Shown piece after piece: positions 46,833 to 58,363 of a stretch of DNA of 64,000 nucleotides. The notes under the pieces are model-generated. The model did no database searches. It was not told the origin of the DNA and saw only the letters and a program-made list of their open reading frames with translations. Position 1 is the stretch's first letter, and each line of letters starts with the position of its first letter. The stretch is from Botryosphaeria dothidea (Eukaryota > Ascomycota > Dothideomycetes > Botryosphaeriales > Botryosphaeriaceae), in contig WWBZ02000002.1 in NCBI GenBank assembly GCA_011503125.2, forward strand, positions 682,001 through 746,000, given 5' to 3'. The position numbers and the translations under genes were made by a program.

Positions 46833-47603
46833 TCACCTGCCGGAATCACCCTCACCCCTCCCGTTCTTCTCCCTCACCGCACTCCAATACACACCCCCCG
46901 CCAATCCCGCAACCGCAATCCCCAAAGCGCCCGCCCCATAATACGCCGGCTTAAACAGGCCCCTCTCCAACAGCCTCATATTCTCAAAATACCTGCTGGT
47001 CCCATACGCAATGCTCCCCGTGCCGGTTCCCAGCAGCGCTCCGACCAGGACGTTCGAGGTCTCCTTGAACGAGCTGCCGCCGTGCTTATCCGCTCCACTG
47101 TGTTTTTCTCCTTGCGCGGGGGGCCTGGCGACGACGAGCAGCTCGGTCAGGTCGAGCTGCGAGAAGCGCTCGATGGCGATGCCGAGGGCGACGAAGCCGA
47201 GGCCGGTGCGCAGCCACGCGAGGAAGGTGCGCTCGGAGGCGAGGTGGTCGCGCGCGACGGAGCCGGTGTTCTTGTAGACGGGCGTGCGCAGGCGGGCGAA
47301 GAGCGGGGACATCCTCGTCGTTGTCGGTTCGTGGAGGGCTGGCCGGGACAAGAAGGACCTCGCCTGGTGCAGAGCGCTGCTGTCGTGGCCGGCGGAAGCG
47401 GTCGGATAGGTGTTCGACACGGATGGGCTCCTGATGGAGGGATTTCTGGAGTGTCGCACAGAGATTTTCGAAGCGGCCAATCGCGGAAGAGGAGTGGCTG
47501 ATGGGACGGAAAGCATGGAAAGGAATGCGGGATGACGCGCGCCAAGAAGTTGATCGTGCTTACCGTGCCTCGCTATAGTCGATCTGGAGGTGGAAGGCTG
47601 CAT
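46833..47603 (-). CDS. DUF202-domain membrane protein
   Basis: Intronless, 256 residues from the ATG at 47603. The first 100 residues are Ser/Arg/Pro-rich with almost no acids, which could serve as a mitochondrial or other targeting sequence; later in-frame ATGs exist near residues 30 and 97. The DUF202 (YidH-like) core begins VARDHLASERTFLAWLRTGL and continues GFVALGIAIERF, the first helix; two further helices follow (SNVLVGALLGTGTGSIAYG and AYYGAGALGIAVAGLAGGVY). A hydrophilic insertion (ARPPAQGEKHSGADKHGG) separates helices one and two. In yeast, related small DUF202 proteins are of unknown or vacuolar function. The family call is firm, the role open. Confidence 0.88.
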   Translation of the reverse strand: MQPSTSRSTIARHGKHDQLLGARHPAFLSMLSVPSATPLPRLAASKISVRHSRNPSIRSPSVSNTYPTASAGHDSSALHQARSFLSRPALHEPTTTRMSPLFARLRTPVYKNTGSVARDHLASERTFLAWLRTGLGFVALGIAIERFSQLDLTELLVVARPPAQGEKHSGADKHGGSSFKETSNVLVGALLGTGTGSIAYGTSRYFENMRLLERGLFKPAYYGAGALGIAVAGLAGGVYWSAVREKNGRGEGDSGR

Positions 47604-48104
47604 TCAGCCGCATAATAATGTTGGGGTAATTTGATGTAAGCCCGTTATACTTCCCGCGCAGAGCCTCCTGCACACCATCTGCTTGCATTCTTGATACTGC
47701 AGCAGAATACCGGTTTTCTGTCTTTGAGGAATTGGTCATTCAGGCAAGGAAAGGCATCAAGGCAACCCGAAAAAGTCTTTTGTCTTTAGGCTCTAGTCTA
47801 GGGAAGGCCTGTTGCTAAGATATGCTGAGAGGTATCTTGGGATTGCGCCCAAACTCAAGAAGAGTACAACCAATCTAATTATTGCACAAAACCCCCGCGC
47901 TCTTTTGCCGAGACCCGTCCCAGCCATGCTACCGGCAATTGAGTTTACTGAAATTACACGACGATCTCAGCCTCAACACCTCACACAATTCCCCCAACAA
48001 CTCATATAACCCCGACAGCTCTCCCCACGCGCTTCGCCCTGGACCTTGATTTCCACACCTGTCACCCATGTTTCCCAACTTTAAATCATGTCCTGCGCAG
48101 AGGT
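47604..48104. other. Spacer upstream of DUF202 gene and downstream of sterol reductase
   Basis: No gene, repeat or RNA recognised. Confidence 0.4.
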
Positions 48105-49874
48105 TTACCAGACACCCGGGATAAGCCTCCAGCGGACTATGTTGCAGTACTTGTCCCATTGATCCCCGTACTTGGTACGACAGCGTGCCTCATCTCTGAA
48201 ACAGCGATGGACGAGGATGCAGGTCATGAAGATAGCGTAGGTCCACGGAATTAGGTTTTGAACGCCGCATACTGCGCACATGGCATAAGAGAGCATAAGG
48301 TCGCCGACGTAGTTGCAATGGCGTGAGATACCCCACCAGCCTAACAAGCGTCAGTTGATTCCCTTAAAAATGGTGCGACATCTCAGGGACCCTGGTCCTC
48401 ATAAAGCTTAAGACATGGTGTTCTCCGCTTTTGGAAGCCGGAATAGACTCCTGAATTGGACCCGGAAACAAGGAAATTGACTTACCCGAAAGCAGGAGAA
48501 GAGTCTGATGATCTTTCCCATCGGCTGTCTTGAAGTTGCAACGCATAACTTTAGCCTTCTTGCCCCAGATAGTGCATTCTCCGTTGGTGCGGCGAACGAT
48601 ATCCTTCTGAAAGTTGACCGAACGGAACAGAGCGTAGCCGGAGACACCAATGGTGAAAATCAACGCCGCCACTGGGGTCGAGAGTTGGACTGGATAGCGT
48701 GCGAGATACTGCGATTGGAGCGTATACATGGTCGGCAGCCAGACGGCAGATCCCCAGGCAAGGTAGAAGCCGAAGTGGTCGTGGCAAATGTCGATAGTGC
48801 GGAGATACCTGACTTGATCAGGGCAAAACTCGCCGTAATCCAAGAAAAGACACTCACCAGCTCTCATTGATGAAAAAGTCAACCACGTACATGACGTGGA
48901 AGATATCGACGATAATAATGGAGTTTGTGATGTAACCGTGGGTCTGATATTGCAAAGCCGTGTAGGACAGGTCGCTTGAGACAGGGTCAGCTATTTTCTC
49001 TTGGACGGGCCAAAATCTTGAGAAACAGATCATACATCAAGGTCCAAGCAATAATGCCAGGGCGGCCATTGTGGAAGAGCTTCCAGTCCCAGGTCTTGCC
49101 GAAACGCGGATTGAATTCGATTCCCATGAGGAAGTCGTATAAGGCAGATCCTGTATCTGCTCAGTCTCTGTAACACGGCCATATGTGGTACCTGGAGTCT
49201 TGGAAAGAATTACCACTAAAGTTGCGGTCCTCAGCGTAGGAGGGAGCGTAGTGAGCCTTCACGTAGGCGACCACGGACAAAAAATAGCCATAGATGTTGT
49301 AGATGACCACCAGGCCTTCCCAATTTTTGGCAATGAAAGCAGGGTCGAGAATGCCGGTAAACACAGCCAACGCGAAAACGGCCACCGTGATCTGCCACGC
49401 CAGGAAGCCATTGGTGTGGTATTCGAGCAGATTTCCGGCGGCAGTCAGCTGACCGGTGCTTCTGCCGGGCAAAACCGTGTAAAGAAAGGCTTGGAAGAGC
49501 ACCCAAGCGAAGTAGGCCAAGCTCGTGCGCAAATCGGCGGCCGGGGCAAATTGCCTGAGGAAGGTAGACAGACCAAACTCTTGAAGAGCATACAGCGTGG
49601 TAAAAAGAGAGCCATTGAAGTGTTCGAGAGCGATCCAGGTCAATATCACGAGCGAAGGTGGGACCGTGATCATGAAGATACACGCGGCGCCGGAGAGCCA
49701 CGACTTGCGCTTACGACGCCAGGACAGGTTTGCAGAGGGGCTCGGGGCGACAGCAGAGGGGTGTCGACAGCGGTCCTGCGCGTCTTTAGCCTTGAGTCTT
49801 GACTTGGGCTTGTTGCCGACAACGGCGCCCAGCCATTGCCAGCGTTCCGGGGTGGTTGCGAGCTCGATATCCAT
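48105..49874 (-). CDS. DHCR7-type sterol reductase (ERG4/ERG24 family)
   Basis: Membrane NADPH-dependent sterol double-bond reductase of the ER. Exons 49874-49214, 49150-49036, 48974-48858, 48808-48486 and 48340-48105 give about 483 residues. It has eight or more hydrophobic helices. The C-terminal half is closest in form to 7-dehydrocholesterol reductase: [74 protein letters not shown], and [15 protein letters not shown]. The segment [16 protein letters not shown] is a DHCR7 hallmark, whereas ERG24 and ERG4 differ there. Such an enzyme would reduce the delta-7 bond that ergosterol normally keeps. The first 60 residues are charged and cytosolic. The start is the ATG at 49874 ([12 protein letters not shown]); no ATG lies upstream in frame. 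Divergent from the DOMON-b561 gene. Confidence 0.88.
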
Positions 49875-50505
49875 GGGAGGAGTTGTTGGGGACAGGTGTG
49901 TTGGTGAATGAAGGTCTCTTGCGCGGAAGAACAAGCCCACGCACTCGAATCATGTGGCGCTAAGAAAGCCCGGCTTGACCAGCCTGACGCAATTGACGAG
50001 CTCAAAGAGGTATCTAGGGAGACGCGAGCGCTGGGAGAATAGTTAGGGTGTGAGCGGTGTGCGGCGGTCTTTCACATGGCGCCGGCCGCTTGGCTGGAAT
50101 GCAGGCACCCGAGCGCTACCCACGTCGAGGCAGGAGGACCGCAGTGGGCGGCTGTGCGAGACGAGCCTCGAACCCCCCGGAAGCGGCATGAAGCTCTCGC
50201 CTGTGTCTCGCGCCTGGCGTCGACGGCAGAAGAAGCTCGTGGCCAAAGCTAAAAGCATGCTTCAGCAGCCTGGTGATTGGGCAGGAAGCGAGCCATTGAG
50301 CGCGGCCAGGAAGAGGCAACTCAGCACAGCCCCGGCAGAACACCCCAGCTGCTGCGCTTCAGCTGCAAGCAAGGCTGGCCTTCTCGCAGGCAGGACCCGA
50401 GAACCGCTGCGGCGCGTCCTTGGCTCTGACGGGTGTACGTGTTCGTGTCTCTGGTGAAGTGCAGCCAGAGCTCACCCTCAACATCGCACCTTCCCAAGCG
50501 CAACG
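49875..50505. promoter_or_regulatory. Divergent promoter of sterol reductase and DOMON-b561 genes
   Basis: A 630-bp GC-rich divergent region. Frames of 70-135 residues on both strands look like chance. No E-box or SRE pair is convincing. Confidence 0.4.
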
Positions 50506-52163
50506 ATGGCCCTGCTGCGACGGCTGGCGATCGGTCTGGCCCTGCTGGCGAATCTCCGTAATGCGGGTGAGTGAGTCGCGAGTGGACCCTGATCCCCATA
50601 CGCCACCCATACGCCGCGCGAACGCGGAAGTAGACCCGTCGCACTGACCGTTTTCAACCAGCCCTCACAACCGCCTCTTCGCTCGCCCCACGCCAGGCCT
50701 CCGAGCCCAACCAGACCGCGCCCGCCTCTGCCACTTTCTTATACAGCGTCAATCCTCGTGCTAGCAACCTGACCTTCTCGCTCACGGCCGTCCGTGATAA
50801 TGATGATGTCGATCTCTACATGCACCTCGGCGCGCCCGCCGACTGCCAATGGGTCGGCGTCGGCGTGGGCGCCCGCATGAAAGACGCCTTGATGTTTCTG
50901 GTGTATCACAATTCGAGCGACGATGGTAAGTGGCTTTCTGAACACGGTCCTTTCGTTGTCTCCGTTGACTATCGCTGCAGGGGTGACCTTCTCCCCGCGT
51001 GTCGCATCGGGCGAAAACGAACCCAGCTATCGCTCCTCCCTCAACTGCTCCACATACGAAAGGGCAGGCATCCCTCGGGTCGGCGTGTTCGAGGATGACA
51101 ATGATAATGACTATTACTCCGTCAACGCACATTGCACGCGCGTTCGGTCGGCCGTGCCTGAATTGGACCTCGATCTGGGCTCTGACACCCAGCCTTTCAT
51201 CTTCGCCCTTGGCCCCTGGGACCACGATCTTTATTCCAATGCGAGGGATGCTGGTATTCGACGTCATGAATACTACGGATCCTTCACGATGGACATGACA
51301 AGAGCCACGGAGGACAATGCAACCATTGCTGGCACAGCCTTTGGAACACAAATGGAGGGCGCAGAACGGGTGGGCAATCTGCATGAGGATGGCGGCAATC
51401 GCGGATCTGCCACACATGCAGTATTCATGTGTGGCACGTTCCTATTCGTCTTCCCAATAGGAATTGTCCTCCTGCGTGGGTTTGAACGGGTCCAGTGGCA
51501 CGCTGGTGCACAGTCTGGAGGCCTGCTAGTCCTATGCGCTGGTGTAGGAATTGGAATATGGATCAGCAAATATTATAACAAGGTAAATGGTTGACTGCAA
51601 AACGCTTACCTGCAGCAAAGATGTGGAGCTTACTCGTTCGGCAGTCCAAGAAGATCAACTCAGCCCATCAAATCCTTGGCCTGCTCGTGTTTGGCCTGCT
51701 GTTTGTCCAGCTCGGTCTCGGGTGGTTCCATCATCGGATTTATCTTCGGTCTCAGTCACCCACCTTGATGGGAAAGATCCATCGCTACCTTGGACCGGTC
51801 CTTCTTGGCGTTGGCCTTGCCAACGGGTTCATAGGATTTCGGTTCGCGGACGCGCGGCGCAGCAACATTGTATATTTGCTGCTCGTGGTCGCAATGTTCG
51901 CAATCCTTCTCTTTGGATCCTGGTTCAAGCGGAGGAGGGACCGGAGAAAGATGGCGGCCGCGAATTTCGGACCGCCGCCTCCCACCGCGCCTCCACCCTA
52001 CAGCGCGCAACCCCCGCCTGGAGGACCGGCTCCCGGTGACGGATACGCGTCGCAATCACCGCGCAGTGATATTGCGTTGGGCGACATGGGCTATCATGGA
52101 CAGAACTCTAGAGATATGTATTATAGCGGGACGCAGCCGACGCAGCCAAGGACAATGGTGTAA
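50506..52163 (+). CDS. DOMON - cytochrome b561 transmembrane redox protein
   Basis: Predicted to move electrons across a membrane, with an extracellular haem domain joined to a b561 helical core. Exons 50506-50566, 50662-50925, 50981-51582 and 51645-52163 give about 481 residues. A signal peptide (LLRRLAIGLALLANLRNAAL) leads to a DOMON domain of the cellobiose-dehydrogenase cytochrome type: ASNLTFSLTA, DDVDLYMHLGAP and WVGVGVGARMKDALMFLVYH; the Met in this last motif is at the haem-ligand position of that family. The helical part holds four well-placed His residues: THAVFMCGTFLF, QWHAGAQ, SAHQILGLLVFGL and GKIHRYLGPVLLG, the usual two haem b ligand pairs. A cytosolic, Pro- and Gly-rich tail ends the protein. 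Such proteins are candidate ferric or quinone reductases; the substrate is unknown. Confidence 0.92.
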
Positions 52164-53249
52164 CGGAGCAGACGGAACGTGCGGGGAGCACAGGACCGAG
52201 TCGGAAATCGGAGGTTTGGCAGTACCTGTTCATGACTCGAGGCTGTTTGCCGCAAACGGTTTACGCACGCGTAAAATGACTGTTTATGGAAGGGTAGTAG
52301 TGAAGCGGTCCACTGAATTACCAATGACTGTTCAGCCAGCAAAATTTGACTTTTTAGTGTCCTTCCAATCTCTTCCACTGCTTGAGATCAACCGCAATAA
52401 TAATGTGGCAGCATTTCGTATCTTTTGTTAACTCCGCACTAGCTCCGCCTGAGTCCGTTAAATGCCTGTCAACTCTGGGGAAGAGGGCATATGACAAGGC
52501 GGGACACGCATGATGACGTGCGTAGTCTCTCCTGAGTCGCAAGGGGGGTTTTGCTGGCTCGTGAAGTTGCTTAGCAGATGGAGGCAGTCCAGACGCAACT
52601 GTAGACAGACCTTCAGACGGAGCGACGTTGTGCCCGTCCGTGTCCGAGCAGAGGGCGTCCAGCAGACGGGCCGTGATTTTCGCTCCGCGCAGGGTTACGG
52701 CTGAAGCGTTCATCAACCGGGGCGGCGCATCATTGGATGGAAACATGCATCCTGCGTCAGCCCAGTACAATCAAGGCAAGCCGCTGGCGGTGACTCTTTC
52801 GCGGTCCTGCATGGCTGCTTACGAAAGCGCCACGAGGGCTGACATTGCGCCGCCTTTTATCTGATGCGGACGGCCTCCACCCAACAGCACGCCGACCTTG
52901 CCCGTGTGCGCCGTCTCCTAGCGTCAACTAGTCCTAAGCTTGGGCGGCGGTTATCTGTGGAGTGAGTGAGGGGTCTACAGGGCACCTCCGGCAAGTGACG
53001 CTTTTTCTTCTTCAGCTCCCAATTCCAGGCTTCCACTTTGTGTCGCTTTCAAAGCCCTGTCCTCTACCTTGTCTTCTCCGCACTCGCCTCGTGCTCCCCT
53101 CAACACCCAGCCGGACGACGTTACTTTTTCTTCCTCGCTCAGCTTCGCTCGCTGTGCCACCTCGCCTCTCGCAGTCGAATCCGAACCTATCCTCGTAGCC
53201 CGCTCGTAGCCGCCTCCCGCGACCCAACGCGACGGCCGCACCGGTCTCC
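52164..53249. other. Spacer and leader region before the second Zn2Cys6 gene
   Basis: The left part fits the DOMON gene 3' untranslated region. The right 280 nt, C- and T-rich, probably form the transcription-factor leader. No gene recognised. Confidence 0.4.
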
Positions 53250-53255
53250 ATGTGA
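53250..53255 (+). promoter_or_regulatory. Minimal start-stop upstream ORF (ATGTGA)
   Basis: An ATG followed at once by TGA ends 5 nt before the main start codon at 53261. If this stretch is in the mRNA, ribosomes starting here terminate immediately, which would lower or condition translation of the transcription factor. It depends on the transcript start and on no intron removing it. Confidence 0.55.
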
Positions 53256-53260
53256 ACAAG

Positions 53261-56077
53261 ATGTCGACCGACGCCAGTACAATCGACCAGCTGCTCCACG
53301 CGCACAGCAACGGCTCCGGCGATCGCGTCTCGAAGCCCTCCCCGCCCACCCAAAGCAACAGCATCAGCAGCGCCAGTGGCGCCTCAGCTCTCAATCCACG
53401 CTCCTGTGTAACCTGTCGCCGCCGAAAGGTCAAATGTGACAAAAAACACCCATGCACCAACTGCACCAAGGCCCGCATCGAATGCATCTTCCCCGCCCCG
53501 GGTCGCGCTCCGCGCAAGGCCCGCAAACCGCCGGACGCGGAGCTACTGGACCGGCTTCGGAAGCTGGAGGGCATGGTCAAGACGCTCGGAGGCGCTACTG
53601 TGGATGATACCAAAGGTCAGACAAGCGAAGAGGAGAAACAGCCAGAACCGCAACAGCAGCCGCAGCCGGCGAAGAGCGAACCGAAGGTCTTCATCGGTGT
53701 GAAGGCTCCCCGAGACCACAATGAAGAGCAGTGCGGGAAATATGCTAGATACCTGCCTCCGGAAGACGAGACAATCACTGGGCTCGAAACGAGGTTTGGC
53801 AGACTTGTGGTGGACGAGGGCAGAAGTCGCTACATCAATAGCAGTTTCTGGGCAAGCCTGAATAACGAGGTAAATTCTATCATCGATATGGAGATTAAAG
53901 CGTACGGATACTCACTCTCCGCCCTTGAACAGGTCGAGGACATCAAAGAGCTCCTTATGCATTCTGACGACGAGGAAGAAGATCATGCGTCGCCTGACTC
54001 AGTCTCTTCGAGCGGACACCAGGGATTCCTTTTCGGTTACAGCTCGACCAACGTGGACATGCACTCCTTGCACCCTCCCGATCAGCATTTCATCAGAATT
54101 TGGACACTTTTCAAAGAGAATGTGGATCCATTGGTGAAGTTATTGCATATTCCCACCATCGAACCCAAGATACTGTCTGCCATTGAAAACCGAGACCACA
54201 TACCCCGCGGTATGGAGGCCTTGCTTTTCTCAATTTACTACGCCGTCATCACAAGTACATCTGCAGAGGACTGCGAAAGATGGTTCGGTGAAAGCAAACC
54301 ATCTCTTCTAGCCAAATATCGATTTGGTCTGGAACAGGGACTTGCTCGCGCAAACTTCCTCCAAACCGACGAATTCGTGGTCTTGCAGGCATTCGTCATC
54401 TTTTTGATCTGTCTGCGGCGCAATGAAGCTGCGCGTATGATCTGGACTTTGACCGGATTGGTGGTTCGCATGGCCCAGACACTCGGAATCCATCGCGATG
54501 GTAGCCATTTTGGCCTATCGCCGTTCGAGGTCGAAATGCGCCGCCGTCTTTGGTGGCAGGTTTGCATCCTCGACACACGGGCGAGTGAAGACCATGGCTG
54601 CGACCCCACTATAATCGAGGCTTCATTTGACACGCAAATCCCGCTGAACGTTAACGATAGTGATCTGGACCCTAGCATGAAAGAATTTCCCAAGGAGCGG
54701 ACTGGATGTACGGAGATGACTTTCTGCCTTGTCAGATACGAGGTTGCCAACGTCTACCGCCGCATTCAATACGTACCTCCAGGTCCTGTGCGATGCAATC
54801 GTTACTTCTCGACAGTTTCTCTGGAGCAGAAAGAGCGCTGGATAACTGAAGTCCATGCCAAGATCGAGGAGAAATATCTGCGGGACTGCGACATGACGGT
54901 TCCTCTCTACTGGGTCATTGCAACAGTATCCCGTCTCATTATGTCCAAAATGTGGCTCATGATCTACCACCCATACCAACGCCTTGACGGTGGCGCTTCA
55001 CTACCCCAGGAGACGAAGGACAAGCTCTTCGTTACATCGCTCGAGAACGTCGAGTACAGCATCCTTCTCGAAACAGAAGATCGCACGCAGAAATGGGGAT
55101 GGCTCTTCCGGACCTACGTCCAATGGCATGCCATTGCCTTCCTGCTGTCCGAACTATGTCACCGGACCAAAGGAGAACTGGTTGCACGTGCATGGCGGGC
55201 TGTGGAAGCAACAGCAGCACGTCGCTGGAATGATCTCAATAGTGATCAAAAGAAGGGCTGCTTATGGCGCCCTCTACGCAAGCTGGTTTCCAGAGCGCGT
55301 GCTGCTCGTGACGCTGAGTTCGCCAGAGAGCGTGAGGAAATTCTCAAGTCCCAAGCGAGGGCACAACAAAGCTTCCCCGATCTATCTGGACAACCTATCG
55401 GAATGGACCTATTTCCACAGATCGCTGCAGCACAGCAGCAACTACAACAACAGCATTCGAACGCAGTCGGTTTTGATGGAGATTTAAATGTCTCACCCAC
55501 CACGTCTCAGCCACTAGGCATGGATTTCAGTACCGCAGGAGCGTCGCCACAAGTCTTCATGACGCCAAGTGGACCAAGATCACTCCAAACTCAAGTACCT
55601 GGTGTAGACCTCCTCTCACCGTCTAGCCAACTCTTTACCAACGCCCAAACCGCCCGAAGCCTGCAAAATTCACCGGCGCAGGAATCCATGAACTCTCTCG
55701 ACTGGCTTTTGAAGACTTCGCCTGAACCTACAAATGGTGATGACAGCCTTCCAGGCCTCAGCAATAGCAATAACACCTCCATTCACTCTACATCAAATCA
55801 GGGCACCGGCACTGGTAATACGCCAAGCAACAACACCAACACGTTCGGGAACATGAACACGTCTTTATCGACAAATGGCGCAGCACCTATTCGTATCAAT
55901 AGTGGAAGCACGGTGTCTCCAACTCTAGGCGATGCGGATGGCATGAACTGGGCCAGCTGGGACGACCTTGTCGCCCAATACGGAATGGATGTCGACCCAG
56001 TACAAGGTTTAGAAGGGGATCCTTCTGGGACGGAGCAACTATTCGTTCCAGTACGGGGATTCGAGACGTGGTACTGA
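53261..56077 (+). CDS. Intronless Zn2Cys6 transcription factor
   Basis: A single open frame of 938 residues. I chose the ATG at 53261 (MSTDASTIDQ); the codons before it in frame include no ATG. Zinc cluster at about residues 49-76: CVTCRRRKVKCDKKHPCTNC with the last Cys in ARIEC, spacing C-x2-C-x6-C-x5-C-x2-C-x6-C, followed by a basic linker (GRAPRKARK) and a short heptad stretch (LLDRLRKLEGMVKTLGG). An acidic/Gln-rich linker follows. The middle is a Fungal_trans domain (RIWTLFKENVDPLVKLLHIP, RRRLWWQVCILDTRASEDHG, RTGCTEMTFCLVRYEVANVY). The last 250 residues are Gln-, Asn-, Ser- and Thr-rich and resemble an activation region. Lack of introns across 2.8 kb contrasts with the other regulator in this window. 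Targets unknown. Confidence 0.94.
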   Translation: MSTDASTIDQLLHAHSNGSGDRVSKPSPPTQSNSISSASGASALNPRSCVTCRRRKVKCDKKHPCTNCTKARIECIFPAPGRAPRKARKPPDAELLDRLRKLEGMVKTLGGATVDDTKGQTSEEEKQPEPQQQPQPAKSEPKVFIGVKAPRDHNEEQCGKYARYLPPEDETITGLETRFGRLVVDEGRSRYINSSFWASLNNEVNSIIDMEIKAYGYSLSALEQVEDIKELLMHSDDEEEDHASPDSVSSSGHQGFLFGYSSTNVDMHSLHPPDQHFIRIWTLFKENVDPLVKLLHIPTIEPKILSAIENRDHIPRGMEALLFSIYYAVITSTSAEDCERWFGESKPSLLAKYRFGLEQGLARANFLQTDEFVVLQAFVIFLICLRRNEAARMIWTLTGLVVRMAQTLGIHRDGSHFGLSPFEVEMRRRLWWQVCILDTRASEDHGCDPTIIEASFDTQIPLNVNDSDLDPSMKEFPKERTGCTEMTFCLVRYEVANVYRRIQYVPPGPVRCNRYFSTVSLEQKERWITEVHAKIEEKYLRDCDMTVPLYWVIATVSRLIMSKMWLMIYHPYQRLDGGASLPQETKDKLFVTSLENVEYSILLETEDRTQKWGWLFRTYVQWHAIAFLLSELCHRTKGELVARAWRAVEATAARRWNDLNSDQKKGCLWRPLRKLVSRARAARDAEFAREREEILKSQARAQQSFPDLSGQPIGMDLFPQIAAAQQQLQQQHSNAVGFDGDLNVSPTTSQPLGMDFSTAGASPQVFMTPSGPRSLQTQVPGVDLLSPSSQLFTNAQTARSLQNSPAQESMNSLDWLLKTSPEPTNGDDSLPGLSNSNNTSIHSTSNQGTGTGNTPSNNTNTFGNMNTSLSTNGAAPIRINSGSTVSPTLGDADGMNWASWDDLVAQYGMDVDPVQGLEGDPSGTEQLFVPVRGFETWY

Positions 56078-58363
56078 GCTTCCAAGCTTAACACGCAAAA
56101 GTCCATCGCTATACGTGGATTGATTTTGCGTAATTCTACGCACGCCGTATGAAAGCTGATGGTTCTTACTCACGACACAATGTTCATCAAAGACCGTTCA
56201 AGGCCTTGATTTCTTTGGTATGCTGGTTTAACCACACCCGTTGCCTGCCTTCCATGACGCTTTCCCGCATCGCGCTTCGTTCGTGTATACCCACTGTTTT
56301 TTTTTTAACGTCTTGGTTCCTCTATTCATCATTCTCTTCCAGGGACAACTATGCGGCGTACGGCTCTGTTGCTACCGGCGTACAGGCTCTTCTGAGTCAA
56401 ACTGGCATGCGGCACACGCTAAAAGGTTTCGTTCCCTCCGGTACCCGGTTTTACGATTGTACTATATTGCCTCTTTGTGCAGCGTCTGCCAGCTTTTCAA
56501 CACTCTCAAAACAAAACGAAACGAAAGGAAAATCACTGTTACGTACTTGTAAATATGCCCACTCCACTTCATTTGAAAGGGAAAAAGGGTTACGACAAGG
56601 GCATGAAAATACAAAATAAGCATATTCGAATAACTTTCCATCTTGTGTACCACGTCAATTCATTGTTCGCAACATAAAAGTGGTCTACATATCGGGTGAA
56701 AACAATATATCGAATTCTGCGGCCGTATGCTCTCGTGTAAACTATAGAACAGAAACCAGAGACGAGGGTTTGAAACGCACAGTCCTCGCCGGCGGAAAGT
56801 TACGCGCAAGCTTTGGCCAGTGTGAGAAGAGCGCGCGAGCAAGTGCGCGGACGATGGCCTGTTCCATCGCTGTAAAACGTCGTAAGTAGGTGCGTCCGTC
56901 GGGTGTGCGCGCGCGAAGTGCCCGCTGGATCGTGCTCGCCGTTAGGAAAGGGCCTCTGCTTTTTTTTGGCAATTGCCGAAAGAACTCCAACTCCGGCTTT
57001 TTTGTGTATAAATCGGATATTGTTGCAATTTATCCCGAACCTATCATATACGACGCGAATCCGGTGATTGGATGGTGTGTTGCGTATAGGGTTCTATCTA
57101 CTCAGATCTCCTCCTTGTCAGAGATTAGGGCGCGCGCGATTTTGTTTGGGCGGTGACGGTTACGAGGGGGAGAGAGACTAGAACCAAGGAACACGAACGC
57201 GCACCCCCCCTATAGCCACGCCTCCGATATTGACTTTCTCGCGGGGAAGAGGGCGGACGGAATCATGTTGAGCCGTCGAGGCTACAGCCATACGCGGTAC
57301 GCGAAAGCGAGAGTGGTGGGAACGGCGAGTACCGCGCTGCTCCTGACGACGGAAAGGAAGAAAGGCTCTTTGGCGCCTCTTACAACTCCTTATGTTTTTC
57401 GGCAGCTAATGAGGCGTGCCGAAGAAGTCATCGTCATCCTTCTATCCGGTGGTCGCATGGACGATGGAACTGGCTTCGTCCATCAACGGAGCGACAAGGA
57501 TCGCTGATTCCCAGTCCTCTTTGCCCTCCCAAACAGAGACAAACAAAATATGGGGTCGTCCCACAAGGCAATAATAGGGGTGACAACAATCGATAGCGCC
57601 AGGAGAAAGAGGGCACACACAGCCTATTGCGGTACCCTAACGCCGGGCGCCACCAACTCGGAGGCTTTTTCTCTCCACCACCGACGATGGAAGCGGGCTT
57701 CGCACTAGGCGTGTCGGGCCGTCCGTAGCGTAGATCCCTTTTTCTCTACTATGTGGAACCGTGGCTTTGAGCGGGCGTTTAAGAAAAGTGCCGAAAAGAA
57801 CGGTAGGATTGATTCGTGGAGGTGGCGATGAATGGGTGGCTGGCTGGCTGGTTAGGGAGGCGTTCGTTAAGCCAGGGGTAAACTGGTAGAATTTCTGCTG
57901 TGTACCCTGTTGGGTCACCGTTGGAATCGATATCGGTACGTCGTGCTACCAAGCTGAAGGAAGCAATGTGTGACCACAAGATATGCAGAGTACCCGACTT
58001 GGTAACATCGTCACATTATCAGACACGCAGACACAGAAAATTGTAGCAGGAACATCATGACGCTTTACGTTACGCTTGACCTAGATATAAAGGGAAAAAG
58101 GTGAGGTATCAACAAAGAATAGAAGGAAAAAGGTGGTCTAGTATAGTACAAGAAGAATCCGTAGAGAATCCTTCTCAGCGTTATACAAGAGAAGAAGTTG
58201 TAAAAAGGGCTCTGATCAAGCGCAACCCCGCTTTCCATTCCCATATCTACGGAACCCAACATCCATCATTCTTACACATTACCAATTAATTTTGGCACTG
58301 TAGCGAAGCACAGCAAAAACGCCAACACACACCTCTTTGCTCATCATGCGCGAGAGAATGCGC
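56078..58363. other. 2.3-kb gene-poor convergent region
   Basis: Lies between the stop codons of the Zn2Cys6 factor and the GPI-protein gene. Several frames of 60-160 residues on both strands have no recognisable domain. A T10 run lies near 56297. The 56.7-57.6 kb part is GC-rich and could hide an RNA gene or an exon I cannot read, but I see no positive evidence. Confidence 0.35.
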
